A DNA stretch of 64,000 nt from Sanguibacter suarezii NBRC 16159. Lineage in GTDB: Bacteria > Actinomycetota > Actinomycetes > Actinomycetales > Cellulomonadaceae. Location of the stretch: NCBI RefSeq assembly GCF_001552735.1, contig NZ_BCRT01000021.1:248001-312000 (forward strand). The letters are read 5' to 3'. The position numbers and the translations under genes are program-made. Within the stretch, counting starts at the first letter, position 1. Every line of letters starts with the position of its first letter. Shown one piece after another: positions 8,343 to 17,687 of this stretch. The notes under the pieces are model-generated. The model saw nothing but the letters and a program-made list of their open reading frames with translations. It did no database searches and was not told the origin of the DNA.

Positions 8343-10691
8343 TCAGCGGTCGTCGTCGTGGACAGCGCCGATGCTCGCCTCGAGCTCGTCCCACACGGGC
8401 CCGTAGCCGAGCCGGGCCTGCTCGGCGGTGACCACCTGACGGGCAAGCTGGGCCTCGCTCACGTCGACCGCGCGCACAGCCCCCGCAGCCAGGCTCGACT
8501 CGCGGACGTAGGCGTCAAAGAGCCGGGACTTCTCGGTGAGGAGCTCGCGGATCCGCTCGTCGACGCTGTCCTCGGCGAGCAGCCGGTGCACCCGGACGGT
8601 GCGGACCTGCCCCATCCGGCGGACCCGGGCGACAGCCTGGTCCTCCGCGGCTGGGGTGAGGGCGGGCTCGCAGAGCACCACCACGCTCGCGGCCTGGATG
8701 TTGAGCCCCACCCCGCCGGCCTGGATCTGGGCGACGAGCACGGCGCCCGCCGGGGCGGCGGTGAAGTCGTCGACGACCTGCTGGCGGCCGGCGGCAGGGA
8801 CGTCCCCGGTGATCGGGCCGTGCACGGGGTGCCCCTCGCTCGCGGCGGTGGCTGCCACCAGCTCGATCACCTGCCGGAAGAAGGAGAAGACGACAACCTT
8901 GTGCCCGTTCTCGGCTGCGTCGGCGAGGATCTCCACGAGCCGTCCGAGCTTGCTCGACTCGGCGGGGTCCGCGGTGGCGAAGGCCGCCCGGCGCATGGCC
9001 ATGAGGTTGCCCGAGGCCACGGCGCCGGCGTAGACGGCCCGCCCGGCGGGGGTGAGCTCCTCCCACTCGTCGACCTCGACGAGGTCGGGGAGCTCCATGA
9101 GCACCTCGACCTGGTTGCGGCGCAGGTACACCCCGGACATCGTCGCGCGGAAGGCGTCCGCGCCGGCCAGCCCGACGTGTCTGGGCACCCGCTCGACGAC
9201 GTCAGGCTGCAGGTGGGCCACGAGCGCGAGGAACTCCTCGAGCCGGTTCTCCATCGGCGTGCCGCTCATGTAGAGCACCCGCCAGCACCGTTCCGCCCAG
9301 GCCAGCACGTCGCGGGTGCGCCGCGCCCGCGGGTTCTTGATGAGGTGCGCCTCGTCGACGACGAGCATCGCGACGCGCGGCCCGGCGGCGGGAGCCGGCT
9401 GGTCACCGGTGGGAGCAGGTTCGGCGCCGCTCGAGGCCGGTTCGGCGCCGAGAGCGGCCGGTTCGGCGCCGAGAGCGGCCGGCGGCAGCGAGAGATGCTT
9501 GAGCCCGTCGAAGGTGGTCACCGCGACCCCGCCCTCGGCCGTCCAGTCCGCGAGCGCCTGCTCCCGGCCGCTGCCGTGCACCCGGTGCGCCGCCAGGTGG
9601 GAGTGCACACCCACCTCGCGCACCCAGCTGACCAGGACGCTGGCCGGGCACACCACGACGAAGTGGGTGTCCCCCTTGGCCGCGCAGTCGGCCATGGCGG
9701 CGATCGCCTGGACGGTCTTGCCCAGGCCCATCTCGTCCCCCAGCAGCACCCGGCCCTGGTTGAGCACGAACTTCGCACCGAAGGCCTGGTAGCCGCGCAG
9801 GTGCGCCCGCAGCAACGACTCGTCCAGCGGGTACGTGCTCACCCGCTCGGCGAGCTCGTCGGGCAGCATGCCGTGGGCCGCGGCGCTCTCGGTCACCCAC
9901 GGCACGATCGTCGCGAGCACCGCGTAGTACGACGCCGCCCGCAGCTCGAAGTCGTCCCACAGCCGCACCGGCCCGGGCCCGGGGGTCGCGGCCGCCGCGC
10001 TCAGCCGGGCGACGGCGTCAGGCAGGGCGGTGCTGGCCAGCCAGGCGTCCCAGCCGGGCAGCGAGGCGAGGGCCGCCGTGGCGGCGTCCTTGGTGCGCCT
10101 GCGGCTCAGGGCGAAGCCCAGGCGCCGGGTCGCCGGGCGGGCGAGCGGCAGCAGGGAGGCCATGGCGCCGATGTAGTCGGTGAGGTCCTCACGGTGCGGC
10201 TCGACGAGCGGGCCGAGCCGGCGCACCCGCTCGAGCAGCGAGAGCAGGGTGGTGGTCGCCGCGTCGGTCGGGTCCGTCTCGATCCGGGTGGACAGGCCCG
10301 ACCGGATCACGTCGGCCAGCTGCTGCGCTGCGGCGACGGCGCCGCGCGCGGTGTGCGGGCCCACGCCGTCGAGCTCCTGGAGGTCGCTCACCCGGGCCTC
10401 GAGCAGCGGCAGGACCGTCGTGTACCCGGCGTCCAGCAGCGCGCGGACCCGCAGGTTCTTGTCGGTCACCTCATTGAGCCGGTCGATGGTGATCTCGGCG
10501 AGCTCACGGCGCACCCGCACGTCACGGTCCGCCTCGACGAGCCGGATCACCTCGGCCCGCGCGCCGTCCAGCTCGGCCAGCACCGCGGCGGCCTGCTCGG
10601 CGAGGCGGTGGTGCGCGGCGACCAGGTCACGGGCCGCGCGCCCCGGCTCGGGCGGGGGCGCGCCGGCGGCCAGCCCCGGGTGAGAGATCAC
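8343..10691 (-). CDS. SNF2/RapA-like DEAD-box helicase
   Basis: 782 residues. The N-terminal half has a helix-hairpin-helix-like segment (LQELDGVGPHTARGAV, ~residues 105-120). The SNF2 ATPase core then follows: Walker A GDEMGLGKT (~residue 320), DEAH box VVDEAHLIKN (~430), motif III YMSGTPMENR, and C-terminal helicase motifs QAGGVGLNIQAA and AVARVRRMGQ. It probably translocates on double-stranded DNA; the substrate is unknown. Between Walker A and the DEAH box sits a low-complexity insert encoded by 21-bp tandem repeats. The start is GTG 10691, 3 nt after the stop of the upstream gene. No nuclease or methylase partner is adjacent. Confidence 0.88.
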   Translation of the reverse strand: MISHPGLAAGAPPPEPGRAARDLVAAHHRLAEQAAAVLAELDGARAEVIRLVEADRDVRVRRELAEITIDRLNEVTDKNLRVRALLDAGYTTVLPLLEARVSDLQELDGVGPHTARGAVAAAQQLADVIRSGLSTRIETDPTDAATTTLLSLLERVRRLGPLVEPHREDLTDYIGAMASLLPLARPATRRLGFALSRRRTKDAATAALASLPGWDAWLASTALPDAVARLSAAAATPGPGPVRLWDDFELRAASYYAVLATIVPWVTESAAAHGMLPDELAERVSTYPLDESLLRAHLRGYQAFGAKFVLNQGRVLLGDEMGLGKTVQAIAAMADCAAKGDTHFVVVCPASVLVSWVREVGVHSHLAAHRVHGSGREQALADWTAEGGVAVTTFDGLKHLSLPPAALGAEPAALGAEPASSGAEPAPTGDQPAPAAGPRVAMLVVDEAHLIKNPRARRTRDVLAWAERCWRVLYMSGTPMENRLEEFLALVAHLQPDVVERVPRHVGLAGADAFRATMSGVYLRRNQVEVLMELPDLVEVDEWEELTPAGRAVYAGAVASGNLMAMRRAAFATADPAESSKLGRLVEILADAAENGHKVVVFSFFRQVIELVAATAASEGHPVHGPITGDVPAAGRQQVVDDFTAAPAGAVLVAQIQAGGVGLNIQAASVVVLCEPALTPAAEDQAVARVRRMGQVRTVRVHRLLAEDSVDERIRELLTEKSRLFDAYVRESSLAAGAVRAVDVSEAQLARQVVTAEQARLGYGPVWDELEASIGAVHDDDR
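9415..9477. repeat. Three 21-bp tandem repeats inside the SNF2 gene
   Basis: Two identical 21-bp units at 9436-9456 and 9457-9477 follow a diverged one at 9415-9435. They keep the frame and encode repeated ALGAEPA heptads in a disordered linker between helicase motifs I and II. The copy number is likely to vary between strains. Confidence 0.8.
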
Positions 10692-10694
10692 GGC

Positions 10695-11891
10695 TCAGGA
10701 AGCAGGGCTGACAGTGACGGTCAGGAGGTGGTCGTCGCCCGGTCGCGGGGCGCCGCGGCCGTCGGTGTTGTTGGTGAGCACCGCGAGCGAACCGTCCTGG
10801 GCGACGGCCACGGCGCGCAGACGCCCGTGCTCGCCGGTGAACAGCTCCTGCGGCTCGCCCACGCCGCGGGCGGCCAGCGGAACCCGCCACAGCCGTTCCC
10901 CGCGCAGCCCCGCGAGGTAGACCCCTTCGTCGGTGACGGCCAGGCCCGAGGGCGAGGCGTCCGACGTCGGCCACGTGGCCAGCGGGTCGATGAAGCCGTC
11001 GTCGGCTCCCCCGGCTCCCTCGACGTCCGGCCAGCCGTAGTTGCCGCCGGCGACGATGAGGTTGAGCTCGTCGACGGTCTGCTGGCCGAACTCCGAGGCG
11101 AACATCCGTCCGTCCGCGGCCCAGCCCAGACCCTGGACGTTGCGGTGGCCCAGGGACCACAGCGGCGAGCCGGGGACCGGGTTCCCGGCCGGGACGTCCC
11201 CGTCCGCGGTGATGCGCAGGATCTTGCCGGCGAGAGAGTCTGGGTCCTGGGACAGGTCGCTGTCCCCGGCGTCGCCGGTGGTGATGTAGAGGTAGCCGTC
11301 CGGACCGAAGGCCAGCCGGCCTCCGTTGTGGTTGCCCGCGGCGGGGATCTCGCTGACGAGGGTGGTCAGCGGCCCGAGAGTCGTCCCGTCGAGCTCGCCC
11401 CGGAGCACCTCGTTCCCCGACTCCGCACGGCGGTAGACGAAGACGTGGCTGTCCTCGGCGAAGGTCGGGGACAGCGCCACGCCCAGCAGCCCTGCCTCGC
11501 CGTCGCTGATGGTCCGGTCGGCGAGGTCGTCGGCGCCCGCGCCGGTCACCGTCGTGGGCGCGGAGCCGTCAGCGGGGACCACGAGCATCGTGCGGTCGTC
11601 GCGCTGGGTGACCAGCCAGTCGCCGTCGGGCAGCTGGGCCAGCCCCCACGGCGCGGCCAGGCCCGTCGCGGTGACGCCGGTGACCGTCGCGGTGACCACC
11701 GGGACGGGGGGCGGGTCGTCGGTGGGGACGGCCGGCTCGGTCGTGATGTCCTCCGGCTCGGTGGCCGTCGCGGTCGCCGAGGCGGCGGGCGCGGACGGGG
11801 CGGCGGACCCGCCGTCGTCGTCCGAGCAGGCCGCGAGCAGGCAGACGGCGACCGCGGTCGCGAGGACGAGGGGGCGCCGTCCGAGGGTCAC
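10695..11891 (-). CDS. Lipoprotein, PQQ-type glucose/sorbosone dehydrogenase family
   Basis: 398 residues. A lipoprotein signal peptide ends in LLAAC, so the mature protein should be lipid-anchored outside the membrane. An acidic, Ser/Ala-rich linker follows. The beta-propeller has family signatures PWGLAQLPDG, GEAGLLGVALSP, HNGGRLAFGPDGYLY and GHRNVQGLGW. The family oxidises sugars with pyrroloquinoline quinone, but many actinobacterial homologues have unproven substrates. The start is GTG 11891, overlapping the aminotransferase stop as GTGA, which gives a clear signal-peptide start; a longer upstream frame only reads across the neighbour. Confidence 0.88.
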   Translation of the reverse strand: MTLGRRPLVLATAVAVCLLAACSDDDGGSAAPSAPAASATATATEPEDITTEPAVPTDDPPPVPVVTATVTGVTATGLAAPWGLAQLPDGDWLVTQRDDRTMLVVPADGSAPTTVTGAGADDLADRTISDGEAGLLGVALSPTFAEDSHVFVYRRAESGNEVLRGELDGTTLGPLTTLVSEIPAAGNHNGGRLAFGPDGYLYITTGDAGDSDLSQDPDSLAGKILRITADGDVPAGNPVPGSPLWSLGHRNVQGLGWAADGRMFASEFGQQTVDELNLIVAGGNYGWPDVEGAGGADDGFIDPLATWPTSDASPSGLAVTDEGVYLAGLRGERLWRVPLAARGVGEPQELFTGEHGRLRAVAVAQDGSLAVLTNNTDGRGAPRPGDDHLLTVTVSPAS

Positions 11892-13081
11892 AGCAGGGTC
11901 AGTCCCTTCTTCAGGCCGCGGACGGCCTGGCCGATGCGGTGCTCGTTCTCGATGAGGGCGAAGCGCACGAACTCGTCCCCGCCGGCGCCGAAGCCGACGC
12001 CGGGCGAGACCGCCACGTCGCAGGTCTCGATGACGTGCTTGGCGAACTCGATCGAGCCCATCGCCCGGTAGGGCTCGGGGATCCGGGCCCACACGAACAT
12101 GGTGCCCTGCGGCTTGTCGATGGCCCAGCCGATGCGGTTCAGGCCATCACAGAGCGCGTTGCGCCGCGACTCGTAGACCTCGGACACCTCGGCCGGGAAG
12201 TCCGTGGCCTCGTTGAGGGTGACCGTCGCGGCGATCTGGATCGGCTGGAAGGTGCCGTAGTCGAGGTAGCTCTTGAGCTTGCCGAGGGCGCCGACGACGT
12301 CCTCGCGCCCGACGAGGAACGCGACCCGCCACCCGGCCATCGAGTACGACTTGGTCATCGAGTACAGCTCGACGGCGACCTCGGTCGCCCCCTCGCACTG
12401 CATGATCGACGGCGGGGTCCACCCGTCGAAGCTCATGTCGGCGTAGGCGAGGTCGTGCACGAGCACGACGTCGCGGTCCTTGGCCCAGTCCACGAGCCGC
12501 TGCAGGTCGCTCAGCTGGGCGATGGTGGTGGTCGGGTTGTGCGGGAAGGACAGCACGATCACGCGCGGCTTGGGCCAGCCCAGCTCCCAGGCCTCCATGA
12601 CCCGGTCGATGAAGCCTGCGGCGTCGTCGCCGTCACCGATGGGCACCTGGCGGGCGTCCGCCCCGGCGAAGTACGGTCCCCAGATGTGGATGGGGTAGCT
12701 CGGCGTCGGCACGATGGCCGCGTCACCAGGCTGCAGCAGCACCCACATGAGGTGGCTGAAGCCCTCCTTGGCCCCGATCGTGGAGATGATCTGGGTCTCC
12801 GGGTCGAGGGTCACCCCGAAGCGGCGCTGGTAGAGGTCGGCGACGGCCTGGCGCAGCTTGGGGATGCCGCGGGAGGAGGAGTAGCGGTGGTTGCGCTGGT
12901 TGTGCGCCGCCTCGGTGAGCTTGTCCACCGCGATCTGCGGGCTTGGCAGGTCCGGGTTGCCGAAGCCGAGGTCGACGATGTCGCGCCCCTCGCGGCGCGC
13001 CGCGAGCTTGAGCGAGTCGATGATCGTGAAGACGTACGGCGGGAGGCCAGGGATGCGGCGGAACTCGATCTCACGGGGCAT
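11888..13081 (-). CDS. AlaC-like class I/II aminotransferase
   Basis: 397 residues. A fold-type I PLP enzyme close to the AlaC/YfdZ group, which makes alanine from pyruvate and glutamate. Visible motifs: DLGFGNPDLPSP near the N-terminus, SFPHNPTT (the aminotransferase NP motif), HDLAYADM (PLP-contacting Asp/Tyr), and the PLP lysine in SMTKSYSMAGWR (~residue 240). Substrate preference cannot be read from sequence with certainty. The ATG lies 6 nt behind TACGCT with no Shine-Dalgarno, suggesting a leaderless message. It is divergent from pncA and its stop overlaps the lipoprotein gene start. Confidence 0.9.
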   Translation of the reverse strand: MPREIEFRRIPGLPPYVFTIIDSLKLAARREGRDIVDLGFGNPDLPSPQIAVDKLTEAAHNQRNHRYSSSRGIPKLRQAVADLYQRRFGVTLDPETQIISTIGAKEGFSHLMWVLLQPGDAAIVPTPSYPIHIWGPYFAGADARQVPIGDGDDAAGFIDRVMEAWELGWPKPRVIVLSFPHNPTTTIAQLSDLQRLVDWAKDRDVVLVHDLAYADMSFDGWTPPSIMQCEGATEVAVELYSMTKSYSMAGWRVAFLVGREDVVGALGKLKSYLDYGTFQPIQIAATVTLNEATDFPAEVSEVYESRRNALCDGLNRIGWAIDKPQGTMFVWARIPEPYRAMGSIEFAKHVIETCDVAVSPGVGFGAGGDEFVRFALIENEHRIGQAVRGLKKGLTLL

Positions 13082-13087
13082 GGGGGA

Positions 13088-13093
13088 AGCGTA
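13088..13093 (-). promoter_or_regulatory. -10 box of the aminotransferase gene
   Basis: TACGCT on the minus strand, 6 nt before the ATG at 13081. Confidence 0.5.
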
Positions 13094-13159
13094 ATACCGC
13101 CCCAGGTCACGTGCTGTGAGATCTCAGCGGCGGTTCGCCGGCCGGGGGTAGGCCAGGGA

Positions 13160-13165
13160 TACATT
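13160..13165 (+). promoter_or_regulatory. -10 box of pncA (leaderless spacing)
   Basis: TACATT ends 6 nt before the pncA ATG. The intervening GGGACC leaves no room for a ribosome site. Confidence 0.55.
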
Positions 13166-13171
13166 GGGACC

Positions 13172-13774
13172 ATGACGACCGTCGCCACCCACCGTGCTCT
13201 TCTCGTCGTGGACGTCCAGCCCACCTTCTGCGAGGGCGGGGCACTCGCCGTCGCCGGCGGCAACGCGACCGCCCACGCCATCGCGGCCTTCGCCCAGGCC
13301 CGCCGGGGTGACTACGACCTCGTGGTCACCACCCAGGACTGGCACGTGGACCCGGGTGAGCACTTCTCCGACACCCCGGACTTCGTCGACACCTGGCCCC
13401 CGCACGGGGTGGCCGGGACGCCCGAGGCCGAGCTGCACCCCGCCCTCGCCCAGCTCGCCCCCGAGGTCAGCGTGAAGAAGGGCGAGCACGCCGCCGCCTA
13501 CTCCGGCTTCGAAGGACGCGACGGCGACGGCAACCTGCTCGCCGACATCCTGCGTGCGGAGCAGATCACCGACGTGGACGTCGTGGGCATCGCGGAGTCG
13601 CACTGCGTCAAGGCCACGGCCCTGGATGCGCTCGCCCTGGGCCTGGCGACCCGGGTGCTCACCGACCTCACCGTGCCGGTCACCGCCGACCAGGGCGCCC
13701 AGGCCCGCACGGAGCTCGCAGCGGCCGGGGTGGTGCTCGCGCAGTCTGGCGACGGCGTCCTCTCCGCTGACTGA
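13172..13774 (+). CDS. pncA: Nicotinamidase
   Basis: 200 residues. It hydrolyses nicotinamide to nicotinate for NAD salvage, and homologues activate pyrazinamide. The isochorismatase-fold catalytic triad is visible: Asp14 (VVDVQPTF), Lys103 (VKKGEHAAAYSGF) and Cys145 (AESHCVKATA). Metal ligands are Asp56 and His58 (TTQDWH) with His64 (GEHFS). The start is ATG 13172, behind a -10 hexamer at leaderless spacing. It is divergent from the aminotransferase gene and convergent with rsmI. Confidence 0.95.
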   Translation: MTTVATHRALLVVDVQPTFCEGGALAVAGGNATAHAIAAFAQARRGDYDLVVTTQDWHVDPGEHFSDTPDFVDTWPPHGVAGTPEAELHPALAQLAPEVSVKKGEHAAAYSGFEGRDGDGNLLADILRAEQITDVDVVGIAESHCVKATALDALALGLATRVLTDLTVPVTADQGAQARTELAAAGVVLAQSGDGVLSAD

Positions 13775-13775
13775 A

Positions 13776-13793
13776 GGCTCCGCTGACTGAGCC
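13776..13793. terminator. Small hairpin between pncA and rsmI
   Basis: GGCTC and GAGCC form a 5-bp stem with an 8-nt loop in the 31-nt gap between two convergent genes. It is weak as a terminator and has no T-run. Confidence 0.25.
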
Positions 13794-13805
13794 GCTGGTC
13801 GCTGC

Positions 13806-14666
13806 TCAGCTCGTGGCGCGGGGCCCCTTGGCGGGCTTCGCTGCGAGGGCCGCGGCGTAGAGGTCACGCTTAGGCACCCCGGCCGCGGCGGCGACCTCGG
13901 CGACAGCCTCCTTGAGCCGCTCGCCGGCGTCGGCGCGGGTGAGCACCTCGGCGACGAGCTCGGCCGTGGTGGCGGTGACCCGCTCTGGGGCACCGGCCAC
14001 GACGACGCAGATCTCCCCGCGCAGCTGCTCGGCGCCCGCGCGCTCGGCCAGCTCGCGCAGCCCGCCGCGGATGACCTCTTCATAGGTCTTGGTGAGCTCA
14101 CGGCAGATGGCTGCCGGACGGTCGTCGCCGAAGGCGTCGGCCATCGCCGCCAGGGTCACGTCCACGCGGTGCGGGGACTCGAAGAACACCATGGTGCGGC
14201 GCTCGCCCGCGAGCAGCTCGAAGGCCCGGGCCCGCTCCCCCGGCTTGCGCGGGGGGAAGCCCTCGAAGCAGAACCGGTCGGTGGGCAGCCCGGAGACGGC
14301 CAGCGCGGTGAGCACCGCGCTAGGCCCGGGGGCGGACGTCACCGGCAGCCCGCGCTCGATCGCCCGGGTGACGATCCGGTAGCCGGGGTCGGAGACGCTG
14401 GGCATGCCGGCGTCGGTGACGATGAGCACCGTGCCGCCGTCGGCGACGACGTCGAGCAGCTCGTCGGCCCGCGCCGACTCGTTGTGCTCGTGGTAGCTGA
14501 TCACCCGGCCACCGGGCTTGAGCTCGAGGCGCCCGGCCAGCGCGTGCAGGCGGCGGGTGTCCTCCGCCGCGATCACGTCCGCCTCGACGAGGAGACGGCG
14601 CAGACGCGGGGAGGCGTCGTCGACGTCGCCGATGGGTGTTCCAGCAAGAATGAGGCGGCCTGTCAT
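13806..14666 (-). CDS. rsmI: 16S rRNA (cytidine1402-2'-O)-methyltransferase
   Basis: 286 residues. RsmI 2'-O-methylates C1402 in the ribosomal decoding centre. The tetrapyrrole-methylase fold shows [12 protein letters not shown] (SAM loop), [31 protein letters not shown] and FEGFPPRK, all characteristic. The usual RsmI C-terminal extension is present. The gene is divergent from pmt with only ~26-35 nt between the starts, as in other actinobacteria where the two are neighbours. Confidence 0.95.
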   Translation of the reverse strand: MTGRLILAGTPIGDVDDASPRLRRLLVEADVIAAEDTRRLHALAGRLELKPGGRVISYHEHNESARADELLDVVADGGTVLIVTDAGMPSVSDPGYRIVTRAIERGLPVTSAPGPSAVLTALAVSGLPTDRFCFEGFPPRKPGERARAFELLAGERRTMVFFESPHRVDVTLAAMADAFGDDRPAAICRELTKTYEEVIRGGLRELAERAGAEQLRGEICVVVAGAPERVTATTAELVAEVLTRADAGERLKEAVAEVAAAAGVPKRDLYAAALAAKPAKGPRATS

Positions 14667-14688
14667 GGGGCAAGCCTGCCACGTCCCC

Positions 14689-14694
14689 TACGAT
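14689..14694 (+). promoter_or_regulatory. -10 box of pmt (leaderless spacing)
   Basis: TACGAT overlaps the upstream ATG at 14693 and ends 7 nt before the in-frame GTG 14702. This argues for GTG as the real start. Confidence 0.5.
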
Positions 14695-14701
14695 GGCTGG
14701 C

Positions 14702-16405
14702 GTGACGGGGACTGAGAAGGCCGACGACGCGGTCGTCGCACGGGGGCAGGACGCGGCAGCAACCGGTGGCGGTCCGACGACGCCGGGCATCCCCACGCCG
14801 GGCGCCACGCCGGGCGCCACCGAGGCCGACCTGCTCACCCGGTTGTTCTCGTCGCGCGCTCTCGCCCTGGGCACCACCGCCTCGGACCGCTTCTGGTCGT
14901 GGATGGGCCCGGCGCTGGTCGCCCTGCTCGCCGCTGTGCTGCGGCTGGTCAACCTCGGCCACCCGCGCACCCTCGTCTTCGACGAGACCTATTACGTCAA
15001 GGGCGCGTACACCCTGCTCAGCGCGGGCTTCGAGGCGGAGTGGCCGGAGGACGCCAACCCCAGCTTCGAGTCCGGCAACCAAGACATCTACCTCGACTAC
15101 GCCGACTACGTGGTCCACCCGCCGGTCGGCAAGTGGATGATCGCGCTGGGCATGCGGCTCGGCGGCCCGGAGAACTCCTGGGCGTGGCGCCTGGCACCGG
15201 CGATCGTCGGGGTCGTCGCGGTGTTCCTGCTGGCCCGCACGGCCCGGCGGCTCTTCGGCTCGACGGCCTTCGGCGTGATCGCGGGGGGCCTGTTCGCGAT
15301 CGACGGCGTCGCGATCGTCCACTCCCGCACCGCGCTGCTCGACGTCTTCCTCATGTTCTGGGTCGTGGTCGCCTTCGCCTGCCTGGTCGCCGACCGCAGC
15401 TGGGCACGACGCCGGCTCGCGGCGCGGGCGGCCACCCTGCTGGACTCCGGGGCAGGGCTGGGCCGGTTCGGCCCCACGCTGGGCTTCCACTGGTGGCGCT
15501 TCGCGGCGGCGGTCGCCCTCGGGCTGGCCTGCGGCACGAAGTGGTCCGGGCTGTACTTCTTCGCCGTCTTCGCGGTCGTCTCTGTGCTGTGGGACGCGAC
15601 GGCTCGCCGCGCCGTCGGCGTCGAGCGCTGGGTGCTCGCCGGCCTCGTGCGCGATGCGCTACCTGCGGCTGCGGTCATGGTGCCCACGGTGGCGGCCACC
15701 TACCTCGCCTCGTGGTGGGCGTGGTTCGCCAACCCCTCCTCCTACGACCGGGACTGGTGGACCGAGCACCCGGTCGCCTACCCCGGGTGGCTGCCGGACG
15801 TCGTGGCGTCCTGGGCCGACGCGCTGCGCTCGCTGTGGGCCTATCACGAGGCGATGTGGGCCTTCCACACCACGCTGACCAGCGAGCACACCTACATGGC
15901 CAACCCGTGGGGCTGGCTGCTCCAGCTCCGTCCCACGTCCTTCTACTGGGACAAGGTCGCCGACGGCACGGGTGGCTGCGGGGCGCAGACCTGCGTGCAG
16001 GCCGTGACGTCGGTGGGCAACCCCCTCATCTGGTGGCTGGCCACGGCGGCGCTGCTGCTGGCGGTCTACATGCTCGTGCGCCGCTACGACTGGCGGGCCG
16101 GTGCGGTACTGGCCGGGCTGCTCGCCGGCTGGGTGCCGTGGCTGCTGATCACCGACCGCACCATCTTCACCTTCTACACCATCGCCTTCGCGCCGTGGAT
16201 GTACCTCGCGCTCACCTACGCGCTCGTCGTCGGCTGGGAGCAGCTCTCCCACGACCCGGTCCGACGACGCCGTGCCCGGTGGGCGATCGGGGTGCTGCTG
16301 GGCGTGATCGCTGCGGTCAGCGTGTTCTTCTACCCGGTGTGGGTGGGGATGAACGTGCCGTACGAGTTCTGGCACGTGCACATGTGGATGAACAGCTGGG
16401 TCTGA
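14702..16405 (+). CDS. pmt: Dolichyl-phosphate-mannose-protein mannosyltransferase (PMT, GT39)
   Basis: 567 residues. An integral membrane enzyme that transfers mannose from polyprenyl-phosphate-mannose to Ser/Thr of secreted proteins, working together with Sec export in actinobacteria. A disordered Gly/Pro/Thr-rich tail precedes about ten predicted membrane helices. The first extracytoplasmic loop carries the catalytic acidic pair in VFDETYYVK, followed by HPPVGKWMIALG, and the C-terminal part has WGWLLQLRPTSF. GTG 14702 is preferred over ATG 14693 because the latter overlaps the -10 box. A 13-bp hairpin terminator follows. Confidence 0.92.
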   Translation: MTGTEKADDAVVARGQDAAATGGGPTTPGIPTPGATPGATEADLLTRLFSSRALALGTTASDRFWSWMGPALVALLAAVLRLVNLGHPRTLVFDETYYVKGAYTLLSAGFEAEWPEDANPSFESGNQDIYLDYADYVVHPPVGKWMIALGMRLGGPENSWAWRLAPAIVGVVAVFLLARTARRLFGSTAFGVIAGGLFAIDGVAIVHSRTALLDVFLMFWVVVAFACLVADRSWARRRLAARAATLLDSGAGLGRFGPTLGFHWWRFAAAVALGLACGTKWSGLYFFAVFAVVSVLWDATARRAVGVERWVLAGLVRDALPAAAVMVPTVAATYLASWWAWFANPSSYDRDWWTEHPVAYPGWLPDVVASWADALRSLWAYHEAMWAFHTTLTSEHTYMANPWGWLLQLRPTSFYWDKVADGTGGCGAQTCVQAVTSVGNPLIWWLATAALLLAVYMLVRRYDWRAGAVLAGLLAGWVPWLLITDRTIFTFYTIAFAPWMYLALTYALVVGWEQLSHDPVRRRRARWAIGVLLGVIAAVSVFFYPVWVGMNVPYEFWHVHMWMNSWV

Positions 16406-16440
16406 GCAGCTCGTCGTCGAGCAGACAGAAAGCAGACAGA

Positions 16441-16472
16441 GAGGCTCGGTCCCGATGATGGGACCGAGCCTC
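16441..16472. terminator. Bidirectional hairpin terminator
   Basis: A perfect 13-bp stem (GAGGCTCGGTCCC / GGGACCGAGCCTC) with a 6-nt loop lies between the convergent pmt and desaturase genes. There is no long T-run, as usual in high-GC actinobacteria. Confidence 0.8.
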
Positions 16473-16526
16473 TGGTGTCAGCGCCTCAGCGCGTCCTCAG
16501 CGCCACTCAGTGGTGCTCAGCGATGC

Positions 16527-17636
16527 TCAGCGCGCCGACCGGTACTGGGCGGTGAGCGGGCACTGGAAGGGGTCACGCGAGGCGATGCCGACCCGGTTGA
16601 GGTAGTCGATGACGATGCGGTAGGACTCGACGAGGGTGGTCTCGGTGTACTTGATCCCGCGCGAGGCGCAGAACTCGATGACCATCGGGCGCACCTGGCG
16701 CAGCGCCGGGCTGGGCATGGACGGGAAGAGGTGGTGCTCGATCTGGAAGTTGAGACCGCCCATGAAGACGTCCACCCAGCGACCACCGGTGATGTTGCGG
16801 CTCATGAGCACCTGACGACGCAGGAAGTCGATCTTCACGTCCGGGGCGATGACCGGCATGCCTTTGTGGTTCGGGGCGAAGGACGCCCCCATGAGCAGGC
16901 CGAACACACCGAGCTGGACGCCGAGGAAGGCGAAGCCGATGCCCACCGGCATGAGCAGGAACACTGCGGCGGCGAAGCCCACCAGGCGGATCATGACGAA
17001 GGTGATCTCGATGCCGCGGCGCTTGACCGGCTCCTTGCCGAGGATCGTCTTGAGGCCGTTGACGTGCAGGTTGAGGCCTTCGAGCAGGAGCAGCGGGAAG
17101 AACAGGTACCCCTGGTGCGCCGCGAACCAGGCGCGGACGCCGGTGGTGGGCGTCTCGAGGGTCTCGGTCTCCCAGACCAGGACGCCGTTGAGCATGTCCG
17201 GGTCGGTGCCGAGCACGTTGGGCTTCTGGTGGTGCTTGGAGTGCTTGTGCATCCACCAGCCGTAGCTGAGTCCGCCGAAGAGGTTGGCGATGACCAGGCT
17301 GGCCCAGTCGTTCCACTTGCCGGACTTGAAGATCTGGCGGTGCGCGGCGTCGTGACCGAGGAAGGCCATCTGGGTGAACAGGACGCCGAGCGCTCCGGCG
17401 ATGGCAAGCTGCCACCAGGAGTCGCCGAGCAGGACCATGCCGGCGCCACACGCGGCGAGCAGGACGACCAGGGCCGTGAAGCGCGCCCAGTAGTAGGCGT
17501 AGCGGCGCCGCATGAGTCCGGTCTCTTGGACTGTGCGAGTCAGCGCGGAGAAGTCGCTCACCTGGCGCTCGCGCGCCGACAGCGGTCGCGCTTGCGTGTC
17601 GTCGGGGCCCGTCACCGTGCTGGTAGCCGTCATCAT
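16527..17636 (-). CDS. Membrane fatty acid desaturase (front-end type)
   Basis: 369 residues. A di-iron membrane desaturase with the three histidine boxes HDAAH, HSKHH and QIEHH; the Gln in the third box is typical of front-end (delta-5/6-like) enzymes, although no cytochrome b5 domain is fused. Four predicted membrane helices flank the boxes. It probably introduces double bonds into acyl-lipids or acyl-CoA, affecting membrane fluidity. No ferredoxin or reductase gene is adjacent. The upstream region contains a perfect CTACGG-AA-CCGTAG palindrome and a G/C hairpin, so the gene may be regulated by a TetR-type repressor. The two tandem ATG codons make the start ambiguous by one residue. Confidence 0.92.
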   Translation of the reverse strand: MMTATSTVTGPDDTQARPLSARERQVSDFSALTRTVQETGLMRRRYAYYWARFTALVVLLAACGAGMVLLGDSWWQLAIAGALGVLFTQMAFLGHDAAHRQIFKSGKWNDWASLVIANLFGGLSYGWWMHKHSKHHQKPNVLGTDPDMLNGVLVWETETLETPTTGVRAWFAAHQGYLFFPLLLLEGLNLHVNGLKTILGKEPVKRRGIEITFVMIRLVGFAAAVFLLMPVGIGFAFLGVQLGVFGLLMGASFAPNHKGMPVIAPDVKIDFLRRQVLMSRNITGGRWVDVFMGGLNFQIEHHLFPSMPSPALRQVRPMVIEFCASRGIKYTETTLVESYRIVIDYLNRVGIASRDPFQCPLTAQYRSAR

Positions 17637-17687
17637 CGTCCGCTCGTCGTGGGAGACGGGCGCCAGGAACGGCGCCCTGCGGCGACT

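Noticed and set aside
5100-12071. A 2,323-codon open frame on the plus strand
   Set aside because: It runs antisense to seven well-supported genes; long stop-free antisense frames are a by-product of high third-position GC. The translation is rich in Gly, Asp, Val, Arg and His with no domain.
10695-12092. Longer start of the sugar-dehydrogenase-like gene
   Set aside because: The extra 67 codons lie within the aminotransferase gene; the GTG at 11891 is followed directly by a complete lipoprotein signal peptide.
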